Source of the DNA: Clostridiales bacterium
Lineage (GTDB): Bacteria; Bacillota; Clostridia; Oscillospirales; Acutalibacteraceae
Reading direction: 5' to 3'
Assembly: GCA_019416455.1 (NCBI GenBank)
Contig: DXXG01000028.1
Location: 310,001 to 374,000 of the forward strand
Length of the DNA: 64,000 bases
This document shows positions 25,160 to 33,613 of the stretch, piece after piece (the stretch's first letter is position 1; every line of letters starts with the position of its first letter). Both the position numbers and the translations under genes were made by a program. The notes beneath the pieces are model-generated. The model searched no databases. It was not told where the DNA came from and saw nothing but the letters and a program-made list of their open reading frames with translations.

Positions 25160-26443
25160 TTACATGGCTTTAAACGCGTCCAGGTCGATCACTTTGCCGC
25201 CAGCCAAACGGGATTCTTCCGCCGCCAGAGCAATAAAATGACTCTCCATGGAATGTTCCAGTGTGGTGGTGCGCTCGTTGGGCTGAGAATCGGTGAGGAG
25301 CATCTCCAGGAAATCCTGGACGATGCCGCTGTCCCCGCCGCCGTGGCCTTTCAGGTCGGAAGCCAGCTTGCCTACGTCGATGGTCTCCTCTTCCTTGCCG
25401 AATTCACGCACATGAATCACATTGGACTTCATGTCCGCTTCGATCTCGCCTTTCGTACCCATAGCTTTGAAATAGCGGTAGCAGTTCTCCGTGAAGGCGC
25501 ACATGGTGAAGCTAACCGTGGAGCCGTCCTCCATGAGCAGGTTGGTCTGCTGGTGGTCTACCACGTCGTTGTCACAGTGATACACACAGCGGCCATAAGG
25601 ACCTTCCCGCAATGCCTTGTAGGTGCTTTCCACTGTGTTCTCCACGCTGAGCACCGAGCTGATCCAGCTGTCGCCCTTGGCCCGGCCGGTCTTGGGACTG
25701 GTGACGTAGATCTTCTCAGCGTCAAAAGGACAGGTGTCTTTCACTTTGCAGCCGTCCAGGCAGCGCATAGCCGCGCCCTCAGGAGCCCGCTCCGGTTTAA
25801 AAAGCTGGATGCTTCCAAAAGAGGATACCGACTTACATTTCTTCCCCAGCAGCCAGGTGAGGATGTCCATGTCATGGCAGGACTTCTGGAGGATCATGGG
25901 GCTGGTCTGGGTGGAGTTGCGCCAGTTGCCCCGGACAAAGGAATGGGCCTGATGCCAGTATCCCACGTTCTCGTTAGCGCAGACAGTGACCACATCTCCG
26001 ATGCGCCCGCTCTGGATCAAGTCTTTCAGCGTGTTGTAGAACACTGTATACCGCAGCACATGGCAGACGATGATCTTCCCGGGACATTCAGAAGCCACCT
26101 TCAGCAGTTCACGGCACTTGGAAAGTTCCGGAGAAATGGGCTTTTCCAGCAGGATATTATACCCCTTCCGCAGAGCGGGGATAGCATGACCCACATGCTG
26201 CCGGTCCATGGTGGAGACCACCATCACATCAGCCAGCTTGTCCTGCTCCAGCATCTCCTCGGCGCTGGAAAAACAGTTCTCCTCCGGGATGTCATAGAGT
26301 TTTCTGGCTTTCTCCACTTTGGCCGGATCCAGATCCGCCACAGCTACCACTTTCATTTTCCCGGGAAACAGTTTCTCCATAGAGGCATAGGTGCTGCCCC
26401 GATCACCAAAACCGGCAATGGCAAAAGTCACAGGCGCTTTCAT
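25160..26443 (-). CDS. Gfo/Idh/MocA family oxidoreductase
   Basis: A 427-residue NAD(P)-dependent sugar or cyclitol dehydrogenase-like enzyme. The Rossmann domain has FAIAGFGDRGSTYASM and the EKP motif NILLEKPISPELSKC. The C-terminal domain holds CKVKDTCPFDAEKIY and GHGGGDSGIVQDFLEM, typical of glycoside-linked members. The substrate is unknown. AAGGAG precedes the ATG at 26443. It lies just downstream of the TIM-barrel/CoA-ligase fusion but behind a terminator. Confidence 0.9.
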   Translation of the reverse strand: MKAPVTFAIAGFGDRGSTYASMEKLFPGKMKVVAVADLDPAKVEKARKLYDIPEENCFSSAEEMLEQDKLADVMVVSTMDRQHVGHAIPALRKGYNILLEKPISPELSKCRELLKVASECPGKIIVCHVLRYTVFYNTLKDLIQSGRIGDVVTVCANENVGYWHQAHSFVRGNWRNSTQTSPMILQKSCHDMDILTWLLGKKCKSVSSFGSIQLFKPERAPEGAAMRCLDGCKVKDTCPFDAEKIYVTSPKTGRAKGDSWISSVLSVENTVESTYKALREGPYGRCVYHCDNDVVDHQQTNLLMEDGSTVSFTMCAFTENCYRYFKAMGTKGEIEADMKSNVIHVREFGKEEETIDVGKLASDLKGHGGGDSGIVQDFLEMLLTDSQPNERTTTLEHSMESHFIALAAEESRLAGGKVIDLDAFKAM

Positions 26444-26516
26444 AAGTACTCCTTCTTTCTTTTTAAAATACCGGCAGGACCGTTTTACAGTCCGGTCCGT
26501 CGAAAAAGAAAACAGA

Positions 26517-26545
26517 AAACGGGAAAGAGCCTTCCCTTTCCCGTT
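26517..26545 (-). terminator. Terminator after the TIM-barrel/CoA-ligase gene
   Basis: The minus-strand arms ACGGGAAAG and CTTTCCCGT around GGAAGGCT are followed by TTTCTGTTTTC. Confidence 0.7.
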
Positions 26546-26568
26546 CCCATTCAATTTGCAAAATACAC

Positions 26569-29100
26569 TTACGCGGTGACGATGGAGTCAGCCTTTTGAA
26601 GCTTCAAAAGCTCCACAGCGTTCTCCCGCATCTTGTACTTCAGGATCTTACCAGCGGCGTTCATGGGGAACTCCTCCACGAAGGTCACATAGCGGGGGAC
26701 CTTGTGTTTCGCCATGTGGCTGAGGACGTACTCCTTGATCTCCTCTTCGGAAGAGGTCTCCCCTTCCTTCAGGATAACGCAAGCCATGATCTCCTCGCCG
26801 TACTGCTCATCGGGCACGCCGATGACCTGCACGTCACGGACCTTGGGATGGGTGTAGATGAAGTCCTCGATCTCCTTGGGATAAATGTTCTCGCCGCCAC
26901 GGATGATCATGTCCTTGATACGACCGGTGATCTTGTAGTTACCCTCGGGAGTACGGCGGGCCAAGTCACCGGTATGGAGCCAGCCATCCTTGTCGATGGC
27001 GGCAGCGGTAGCTTCAGGCATCTTGTAGTAGCCCTTCATGATGTTGTAGCCCTTGGCCACGAATTCACCATCCACGTTGTCGGGCAGATCCTCGCCGGTC
27101 TCCGGGTCGACGATCTTGCACTCCACGCCGAACATGGCGCCGCCCACGGTGTTGACGCGGACATCCAAAGAGTCGGTAGTCTTGGACATGGTGCAGCCCG
27201 GGGAAGCCTCGGTCTGACCGTAGGTAATGCAGATCTCAGACATGTGCATTTTCTCCACCACGTCCTGCATCACCTTCACAGGACAGGGAGAACCGGCCAT
27301 GATACCGGTGCGCATGTGGGAGAAATCAGTCTTTTCAAAGTCGGGATGCTCCAGCATGGCGATAAACATGGTAGGCACGCCGTGGAACGCGGTGATCTTC
27401 TCCTGGTTGATGCAGTGCAAGCCCTTCCGGGGAGAGAACGCGGTGATGGGACACATAGTGGCGCCGTGGGTCATGGAAGCGGTCATAGCCAACACCATGC
27501 CGAAGCAGTGGAACATGGGCACCTGGATCATCATCTTGTCGGCGGTGGACAGATCCATGCAGTCACCGATGGCCTTGCCGTTGTTCACCACGTTGTAGTG
27601 GGTGAGCATAACGCCCTTGGGGAAACCAGTGGTGCCGGAAGTGTACTGCATGTTGCACACGTCATCCTTGTGGATCTGACGGCGGCGGTTCTCCACCTCG
27701 GTGGGAGGCACGGAATCACCCAGGCCCATGGCGTGTTCCCAGGTGTAGCAGCCCTTCTGCTGGCTGTCAACGGTGATAACGTTACGCAGCACAGGCAAAC
27801 GCTTGGAGTGGAGCTTACCAGGCAGGCTGTCCTGAAGCTCGGGGCACAGCTCCTTGATGATGCCCACATAGTCGGAATCCTTGAAGCCGTCGATCATCAC
27901 CAGGGTGTGGGTGTCGGACTGACGCAGCAGATACTCCGCCTCGTGGATCTTATAAGCGGTGTTCACTGTGACCAGCACAGCGCCGATCTTGGTGGTAGCC
28001 CAGAATGTGATGTACCACTGGGGAACGTTGGTGGCCCAAATGGCTACGTGGTCCCCCTTCTTCACGCCCATGGCGATGAGGGCCCTGGCGAACTGGTCCA
28101 CGTCGTCCCGGAATTCGGAATAAGTACGGGTGTAATCCAGCTCGGTGTAACGGAAGCAGAGCTGATCCGGGAACTCCTTCACCATCCGGTCCAGCACGTC
28201 GGGGAAGGTGGCGTCAATGAGGGTCTCTTTGGGCCAGACATACTTGCCGGTATGTGAATGGTTATCCTGCAATTCTCCCTCTTTCATGGAAAGACCGGAG
28301 AAGTAATCGTTCATGTAGTTGGCAAACTGAGGGAACACCACGCCAGCATCGGAGAGCTCCTGTGCCCAACGCTTCACCCATTCCAGGGAGATGTACCCGT
28401 CATAGCCAATGTCCACCAAGGCGTCCAGCATTTCGGTGATGGGCAGATCGCCCTCACCCATCATGCGGTACTGCACCTTGTCATTCACCATGACGCTGTC
28501 CTTCACGTGGACATATTTGATGTAGGAGCCCAGATTGGCAACGGTCTCACGGGGAGACTCGCCACCGTACCGGTAGGGATGGTGCATATCCCAAAGAGCC
28601 GCCACGGAAGGCAGATCCACTTTTTCCAAAAGGGCCCGCAGGCGCTTGGTGTTGCAATAGACACCGTTGGTCTCTACCAGCAGGCACACGCCGAATCCCT
28701 GAGCGATGGTGCCCAGCAGTTTCAAAGCGTCCGCTACGAAATCGTCGTCCACTTCTCCTTCCGGACGGGGATACCGGTCGCCCAGCACGCGGATGTAAGG
28801 AGTGCCCAGCTTTTTCGCCAGGACAATGTACTGGGTGATCTCGGAGATATTCTTGTCGAAGTCCTCTTTGTATTTTAGACCGCAGCCGGAAGCCAGGCAG
28901 GGGATCTCCAGGCCTAGGGACCGCAGCTTCTCCACGGTCTTGGGCAGCTGGGCATCCGTAAAGGGCCGAGCGTTCACGGCGAAAATTTCCTCCCCTAGCC
29001 CGCGAACCTCAATGCCGCCAAAGCCTAGGTCCTTGGCCATGGAATAGATGTCGGTCCATGTAAAATCAGGGCAAGCCAGGGTTGAAAAACTGATCTTCAT
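26569..29100 (-). CDS. Fusion of sugar isomerase-type TIM barrel and acyl-CoA synthetase
   Basis: An unbroken 843-residue frame with two enzymes. Residues 1 to about 285 are a xylose-isomerase-like/AP-endonuclease-2 TIM barrel (MKISFSTLACPDFTWTDI, FGGIEVRGLG, VETNGVYCN, ALWDMHHPYRYGG, KYVHVKDS, GYISLEWVKRW). From about 310 it is an AMP-forming acyl-CoA synthetase: YTSGTTGFPKGVMLTH, ITYGQTEASPG, GWLHTGDLA, GRIKDMIIRGGENIYPKEIE and the catalytic lysine in AAGKILKYKM. A linker with MKEGELQDNHS joins them. Substrates are unknown. GAGGTGG precedes the ATG. Confidence 0.9.
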   Translation of the reverse strand: MKISFSTLACPDFTWTDIYSMAKDLGFGGIEVRGLGEEIFAVNARPFTDAQLPKTVEKLRSLGLEIPCLASGCGLKYKEDFDKNISEITQYIVLAKKLGTPYIRVLGDRYPRPEGEVDDDFVADALKLLGTIAQGFGVCLLVETNGVYCNTKRLRALLEKVDLPSVAALWDMHHPYRYGGESPRETVANLGSYIKYVHVKDSVMVNDKVQYRMMGEGDLPITEMLDALVDIGYDGYISLEWVKRWAQELSDAGVVFPQFANYMNDYFSGLSMKEGELQDNHSHTGKYVWPKETLIDATFPDVLDRMVKEFPDQLCFRYTELDYTRTYSEFRDDVDQFARALIAMGVKKGDHVAIWATNVPQWYITFWATTKIGAVLVTVNTAYKIHEAEYLLRQSDTHTLVMIDGFKDSDYVGIIKELCPELQDSLPGKLHSKRLPVLRNVITVDSQQKGCYTWEHAMGLGDSVPPTEVENRRRQIHKDDVCNMQYTSGTTGFPKGVMLTHYNVVNNGKAIGDCMDLSTADKMMIQVPMFHCFGMVLAMTASMTHGATMCPITAFSPRKGLHCINQEKITAFHGVPTMFIAMLEHPDFEKTDFSHMRTGIMAGSPCPVKVMQDVVEKMHMSEICITYGQTEASPGCTMSKTTDSLDVRVNTVGGAMFGVECKIVDPETGEDLPDNVDGEFVAKGYNIMKGYYKMPEATAAAIDKDGWLHTGDLARRTPEGNYKITGRIKDMIIRGGENIYPKEIEDFIYTHPKVRDVQVIGVPDEQYGEEIMACVILKEGETSSEEEIKEYVLSHMAKHKVPRYVTFVEEFPMNAAGKILKYKMRENAVELLKLQKADSIVTA

Positions 29101-29133
29101 ACAAAAATCCACCTCGTCTTTTTTGATAGTATA

Positions 29134-29169
29134 CTGTATTATTATACAGCGCCCTCCTGTCAGAGACAA
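29134..29169 (-). promoter_or_regulatory. sigma-A promoter with overlapping dyad before the TIM-barrel/CoA-ligase gene
   Basis: TTGTCT (29164-29169) and TATAAT (29141-29146) on the minus strand are 17 bp apart. The -10 box lies inside an inverted repeat CTGTAT-N4-ATACAG (29134-29149), a possible repressor site. Confidence 0.65.
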
Positions 29170-29263
29170 GAGGACGCTGAAGATTCGGTTATATATCTAA
29201 TTTTACCTCTTTAAAGTGGAAATAAATCAGAAAAATACTCCAGTTTTGACAGACTTTTTCCCG

Positions 29264-30535
29264 TTATTTCCGGTGGGTACGTCCAATATCCTTGCGATAC
29301 ATGGCACCCTCAAAGGAGATTTTCTCCACACCTGCATATGCCAGATCCAGGGCCTCATCCAGGCTATTTCCCAGAGCGGTGATCCCCAGCACCCGGCCGC
29401 CGTTAGTGAGAAATTTTCCATTTTCCCACTTGGTGCCCGCATGATATACAGTGACACCTTCCGCTTGGCCGTTCTCGTCCAAGCCATGGATCTCGATCCC
29501 CTTGGGATAACTTCCGGGATAGCCGCCGCTGGCCATGACCACACAGGCGCTGGCCTTCTCACTCCAGCGGATGTCCACCTGAGACAGACGCTCCTCGGCC
29601 ACAACCTTCACGATCTCAGCGAAGTCGGTCTCCAGCCGGGGCAACACCACCTGGGTCTCCGGGTCGCCGAACCGGGAATTGTACTCGATGACCTTGGGAC
29701 CCTGAGGGGTGAGCATCAGACCAAAATACAGGCAGCCCTTGAAGGGACGGCCCTCAGCGTTCATAGCATTCATGGTGGGCAGGAAGATCTTCTCCATGCA
29801 CTCCTTTGCCACTTCTTCCGTGTAGAAGGGGTTGGGGCTGATGGTGCCCATGCCGCCGGTGTTGGGGCCCTTGTCCCCATCATAAGCCCGCTTGTGGTCC
29901 ATAGAGGACACCATGGGGCACATGGTCTTGCCATCGGTAAATGCCAGCACGGAAACTTCGGGACCGGTGAGGAATTCCTCCACCACTACCTGGCTTCCGG
30001 ACTCGCCGAAGATCTTATCCTCCATGATGGAGTGCAGGCCCGCTTTGGCCTCCTCCTCGTTCTGGGCGATGATCACGCCCTTGCCCAAAGCCAAGCCGTC
30101 AGCCTTGATGACCGCCGGATAAGTCCCCTGGGTCTTGATATATTCCAATGCCGCGGCGGGATCAGAGAACACTTCATAACCCGCAGTGGGGATGTTATAT
30201 TTTTTCATCAGGTTCTTGGAGAACACTTTACTGCTCTCGATCTCCGCAGCCTTAGCGCTGGGACCAAAACACAGGAACCCGGCAGCTTCCAAATGGTCCA
30301 CCATACCGGCGGCCAGAGGATCATCCGGAGCCACGAACACCAAGTCCACAGCTTTTTCCTTGGCAAGAGCCAGCATACCGTCCTTGTCCATCACGTTCAC
30401 CGGGAAGCACTCGGCGTCCCGGGAGATGCCCCCGTTGCCGGGAGCACAGTAGAGGGCCTCCACCTGGGGACTCTCCTTCAGCTTGCGGACGATGGCGTGT
30501 TCCCGGCCGCCGCTGCCGATCACTAGAATCTTCAT
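29264..30535 (-). CDS. purD: Phosphoribosylamine-glycine ligase
   Basis: GAR synthetase of 423 residues, the second step of purine synthesis. ATP-grasp features are KADGLALGKGVIIAQNEEEA, GSQVVVEEFLTGPEVSVLAF and GMGTISPNPFY, with EYNSRFGDPETQVVLPRL near the C-terminal third. AAAGGAAGG precedes the ATG. It is the last gene of the purine operon. The 29170-29263 gap below it shows no clear terminator. Confidence 0.96.
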   Translation of the reverse strand: MKILVIGSGGREHAIVRKLKESPQVEALYCAPGNGGISRDAECFPVNVMDKDGMLALAKEKAVDLVFVAPDDPLAAGMVDHLEAAGFLCFGPSAKAAEIESSKVFSKNLMKKYNIPTAGYEVFSDPAAALEYIKTQGTYPAVIKADGLALGKGVIIAQNEEEAKAGLHSIMEDKIFGESGSQVVVEEFLTGPEVSVLAFTDGKTMCPMVSSMDHKRAYDGDKGPNTGGMGTISPNPFYTEEVAKECMEKIFLPTMNAMNAEGRPFKGCLYFGLMLTPQGPKVIEYNSRFGDPETQVVLPRLETDFAEIVKVVAEERLSQVDIRWSEKASACVVMASGGYPGSYPKGIEIHGLDENGQAEGVTVYHAGTKWENGKFLTNGGRVLGITALGNSLDEALDLAYAGVEKISFEGAMYRKDIGRTHRK

Positions 30536-30557
30536 AGGATTTCCTTCCTTTCTCTCG

Positions 30558-31013
30558 TTACAAGACCCGCCACACGTGGCTTAGGGTGGGACAGGTAAAA
30601 TCCGCCCCCGCCCCGCTGTCATGGACCTGCACTGTGTGCCAGCCGGCTTCTTTGGCTCTTGCAAGCTCCTGGGGATCGCCGCTGACGAACCAGACACTCT
30701 TTGGAAAATGAGCGGCCAGCTCCGCCCGTCGGAAGATCCCGTCTCCCGTGCTTCCCGCCAGTTCTACTCTTCCGGAGACCACCCGGTCCCGGAAAAAAGG
30801 TTCCAGACACAGGCCAGGCAGCAGTGCCGACACCTGGGGGAAATCCCAAGCCAGCAGGTAGTTCCGGAAGCCCTTATAGGCGCACAAGGCCAATGTGGCG
30901 GCCGCGTCGGGATAGACCCGGTATTGAGCGGGGTCTAGAAAACAGTGCTCTCGGGCACTGGGGGAAGGCTCCGCCAAGGTGCCCAGGAACCCCCAGAAAA
31001 TCGCTTTTCTCAT
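30558..31013 (-). CDS. Degenerate HAD-like protein in the purine operon
   Basis: A 151-residue protein with a HAD-like layout: MRKAIFWGFLGTLAEP at the start, then SVWFVSGDPQELARAKEAGWHTVQV near the end. In active HAD phosphatases the first motif is DxDGT; here both aspartates are replaced (G8 and L10). Catalysis by the usual aspartyl-phosphate route is therefore unlikely. It lies between purH and purD with small gaps (16 and 22 bp). The ATG at 31013 has GGGAGGG upstream. Confidence 0.7.
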   Translation of the reverse strand: MRKAIFWGFLGTLAEPSPSAREHCFLDPAQYRVYPDAAATLALCAYKGFRNYLLAWDFPQVSALLPGLCLEPFFRDRVVSGRVELAGSTGDGIFRRAELAAHFPKSVWFVSGDPQELARAKEAGWHTVQVHDSGAGADFTCPTLSHVWRVL

Positions 31014-31029
31014 GTGCCCTCCCAAACGA

Positions 31030-32208
31030 TCAATGGTGGAACAGGCGGATGCCCGTAAAGGCCATGGCGATGTTGTACTTGTCGCAGGTCTCGATCACGT
31101 TGTCGTCCCGGATGGAGCCGCCGGGCTGAGCGATGAACTCCACGCCGCTCTTGTGGGCACGCTCGATGTTGTCGCCAAAGGGGAAGAAAGCGTCGCTGCC
31201 AAGAGCCACGCCGGTCATGCCGTCCAACCAGGCACGACGCTCTTCCCGAGTGAACACTTCCGGCTTCTCGGTGAAGAACTGCTCCCAAACGCCATCTGCC
31301 AGCACGTCCATGTATTCGTCGCCGATATAAACGTCGATGGTGTTGTCACGATCGGCGCGGCGGATGCCCGGCTTGAAGGGCAGATTCAGCACCTTGGGAC
31401 ACTGACGCAGATACCAGTTGTCTGCCTTGTTGCCCGCCAGACGGGTGCAGTGGACACGGCTCTGCTGGCCGGCGCCCACGCCAATGGCCTGGCCGTTCTT
31501 CACGTAGCACACGGAGTTGGACTGGGTGTATTTCAGGGTAATCAGAGAGACGATCAAGTCCCGCTTGGCTTCGGGGGTCAGGTTCTTGTTGGCGGTGGGC
31601 AGGTTCTCAAGCAGACTCTCGTCGATCTTCAGCTCGTTTCTTCCCTGCTCGAAGGTGACGCCGAACACGTCCTTATGCTCCACAGGAGCAGGCACGTAGT
31701 CGGGGTCGATCTTCACCACGTTGTAGCTGCCCTTCCGCTTCTCCTTGAGGATCTCCAGGGCCTCGTCGGTATAGCCGGGAGCGATGACGCCGTCGGAGAC
31801 TTCCCGCTTCAAAAGCAGAGCGGTCTCTTTATCGCACACGTCGGAGAGAGCTGCCCAGTCTCCGTAGGAGGACATCCGGTCCGCGCCACGGGCGGCGGCG
31901 TAAGCGGAAGCGATGGGAGAAAGCTCCAGATCGTCCACGAAATAGATCTTCTTCAAAGTGTCGGAAAGGGGCACATACACAGCAGCGCCGGCGGGGCTCA
32001 CATGCTTGAAGGAAGCAGCGGCGGGCAGACCGGTGGCAGCCTTCAGTTCCTTGACCAGCTGCCAGCTGTTGAGGGCGTCCAAAAAGTTGATGTAGCCGGG
32101 CTTGCCGTTCAACACTTCCACAGGAAGCTCGCTCCCGTCCTTCATGAAGATCCGGGAGGGCTTCTGGTTGGGGTTGCAGCCGTATTTCAAAAGCAATTCG
32201 TTAGCCAT
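31030..32208 (-). CDS. purH: Stand-alone AICAR formyltransferase (PurH C-terminal domain)
   Basis: A 392-residue protein matching only the AICAR transformylase part of PurH. It has SFKHVSPAGAAVYVP with the catalytic Lys-His, SNSVCYVKNGQAIGVGAGQQSR, FFPFGDNIERAHKSGVEF and the ending FTGIRLFHH. The N-terminal MGS-like IMP cyclohydrolase domain of the normal bifunctional enzyme is absent. The missing step is supplied by the adjacent upstream PurO-type gene. The second ATG (32208) has the properly spaced AAAGG. Confidence 0.92.
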   Translation of the reverse strand: MANELLLKYGCNPNQKPSRIFMKDGSELPVEVLNGKPGYINFLDALNSWQLVKELKAATGLPAAASFKHVSPAGAAVYVPLSDTLKKIYFVDDLELSPIASAYAAARGADRMSSYGDWAALSDVCDKETALLLKREVSDGVIAPGYTDEALEILKEKRKGSYNVVKIDPDYVPAPVEHKDVFGVTFEQGRNELKIDESLLENLPTANKNLTPEAKRDLIVSLITLKYTQSNSVCYVKNGQAIGVGAGQQSRVHCTRLAGNKADNWYLRQCPKVLNLPFKPGIRRADRDNTIDVYIGDEYMDVLADGVWEQFFTEKPEVFTREERRAWLDGMTGVALGSDAFFPFGDNIERAHKSGVEFIAQPGGSIRDDNVIETCDKYNIAMAFTGIRLFHH

Positions 32209-32233
32209 GACAGAATTCATCCTTTCCCAAAGC

Positions 32234-32944
32234 TCACTGGTTTTTGTTTACGATCCGGGTCTGGGTTTGCCCGTTTTCCAAGTCGATGGTCCGCACAAAC
32301 AGGGACACCTTGTTATCCTGGTTCAGGTTCTCCCACAGGGCAGCGGTAAACTGATCAATGTCGCCTTCCAGCACCACAGGAGTGGGCTCACCCTCATAGG
32401 AAGGAATGGGATTCCCGTCGCACTTGTAGGTGTGGATAAAGTGGCCCAGGCCCGCCTTGGGCTCGTACTCAAAGAAGAAACGCTGAGACATTTCAGGGTC
32501 CCCATCGGTGCTCTTCAAAATAGACAGCTTGTAGGTGAAGCTCCCCTCTTTGCGGCTGACGATGCCAGAGATACGGGGGGTATAGTTGGGGCCGTCGGGC
32601 TCAAAAGTGCGGGTGCGCAGGGCATCCTCGAAGGTCTTGCCCTCCTGCATAAAGTCGTAGATGGTGTCGGTCTGGTCACCGTTGGTGACGATGGTGTCCT
32701 CCCCCAGCACGCGCACAGGGGCGTAGATCACCAAAGAGGGATCGCTGAGCTTAGCAGGGTCGAAAGCCTGAGTGCGAATGCCTTCCCCTTCTTCCACGAA
32801 CACACGGTTGCGGCTGTTCTCACTGCGGCCCATGATGAAGTAGGCGATCACTGCCTGCTTGCCGTCCTGGCTTTCTCCGATGACGATGCCACGGCCGGGA
32901 TAGCTGTTCCCAGCCAGGTCCTGCTTGATATCCACTGGTTTCAT
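32234..32944 (-). CDS. purO: Archaeal-type IMP cyclohydrolase (PurO family)
   Basis: A 236-residue protein of the PurO-type IMP cyclohydrolase family: NSYPGRGIVIGESQDGKQAV, AYFIMGRSENSRNRVF, SDPSLVIYAPVR, NYTPRISGIV and GHFIHTYKCDGNPIPSYEGE. It closes the purine ring of FAICAR to IMP. In most bacteria this is done by the N-terminal domain of PurH, which is missing here. It is directly upstream of purH with a 25-bp gap. Confidence 0.9.
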   Translation of the reverse strand: MKPVDIKQDLAGNSYPGRGIVIGESQDGKQAVIAYFIMGRSENSRNRVFVEEGEGIRTQAFDPAKLSDPSLVIYAPVRVLGEDTIVTNGDQTDTIYDFMQEGKTFEDALRTRTFEPDGPNYTPRISGIVSRKEGSFTYKLSILKSTDGDPEMSQRFFFEYEPKAGLGHFIHTYKCDGNPIPSYEGEPTPVVLEGDIDQFTAALWENLNQDNKVSLFVRTIDLENGQTQTRIVNKNQ

Positions 32945-32986
32945 GCCTTTTCTCTCTCTTTCCCTTTATCTTTAATACGAATACGC

Positions 32987-33613
32987 TTATTCAGCGATGT
33001 GCACCACGCCGTCCGAAACGGAGAGCTTGCCCTGACAGAACAGGGAAACCGCCTTGGGCAGCAGGATCCACTCGGCTTCTTCCATCACCCGTTTTTGCAG
33101 GATCTCAGGAGTATCTCCCTCCCGAACCTCTACCGCTTTTTGCAGAATGATAGGACCGCCATCACACACCTCGTTAACGAAATGCACAGTGGCGCCGGTG
33201 ACCTTCACGCCCCGAGCCAAAGCGGCTTCATGAACGTGGAGCCCGTAATACCCCTTTCCTCCGAAGGAGGGCAGCAGGGCGGGATGCACGTTGATGATCT
33301 TGTTGCGGAAAGCCTCCACGAAGTTGTCCCCGGTGATGGTCAGGAATCCTGCCAGCACCACCAGCTCCACGCCCCGCTCCTTGAGAGCGTCGATGAGGGC
33401 CTGGCTGTACTCCTCCACAGAGTCGTAATCCTTCCGGCGCAGCGTAATGGCTTCGATACCGGCATTTTTCGCCCGCTCCAGAGCGTAGGCGTCGGGCCGG
33501 CTGGAGATGACCACACGGATCTGGCCGTTCACGATCTCACCGGCAGCTTGAGCGTCGATGAGCTTTTGCAGGTTGGTCCCGCCGCCGGACACCAGCACGC
33601 CGATGTTCAGCAT
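32987..33613 (-). CDS. purN: Phosphoribosylglycinamide formyltransferase
   Basis: GAR transformylase of 208 residues using 10-formyl-THF. It starts MLNIGVLVSGGGTNLQKLID; the catalytic segment INVHPALLPSFGGKGYYGLHVHEA includes the conserved HPALLPSF, and the histidine and aspartate regions (GATVHFVNEVCDGGPIILQK) follow. It overlaps the end of purM by 7 bp. Confidence 0.96.
   Translation of the reverse strand: MLNIGVLVSGGGTNLQKLIDAQAAGEIVNGQIRVVISSRPDAYALERAKNAGIEAITLRRKDYDSVEEYSQALIDALKERGVELVVLAGFLTITGDNFVEAFRNKIINVHPALLPSFGGKGYYGLHVHEAALARGVKVTGATVHFVNEVCDGGPIILQKAVEVREGDTPEILQKRVMEEAEWILLPKAVSLFCQGKLSVSDGVVHIAE

Noticed and set aside
26596..28257. Plus-strand open frame of 553 codons
   Set aside because: It is antisense to the CoA-ligase part of the fusion gene and has no recognisable domain.
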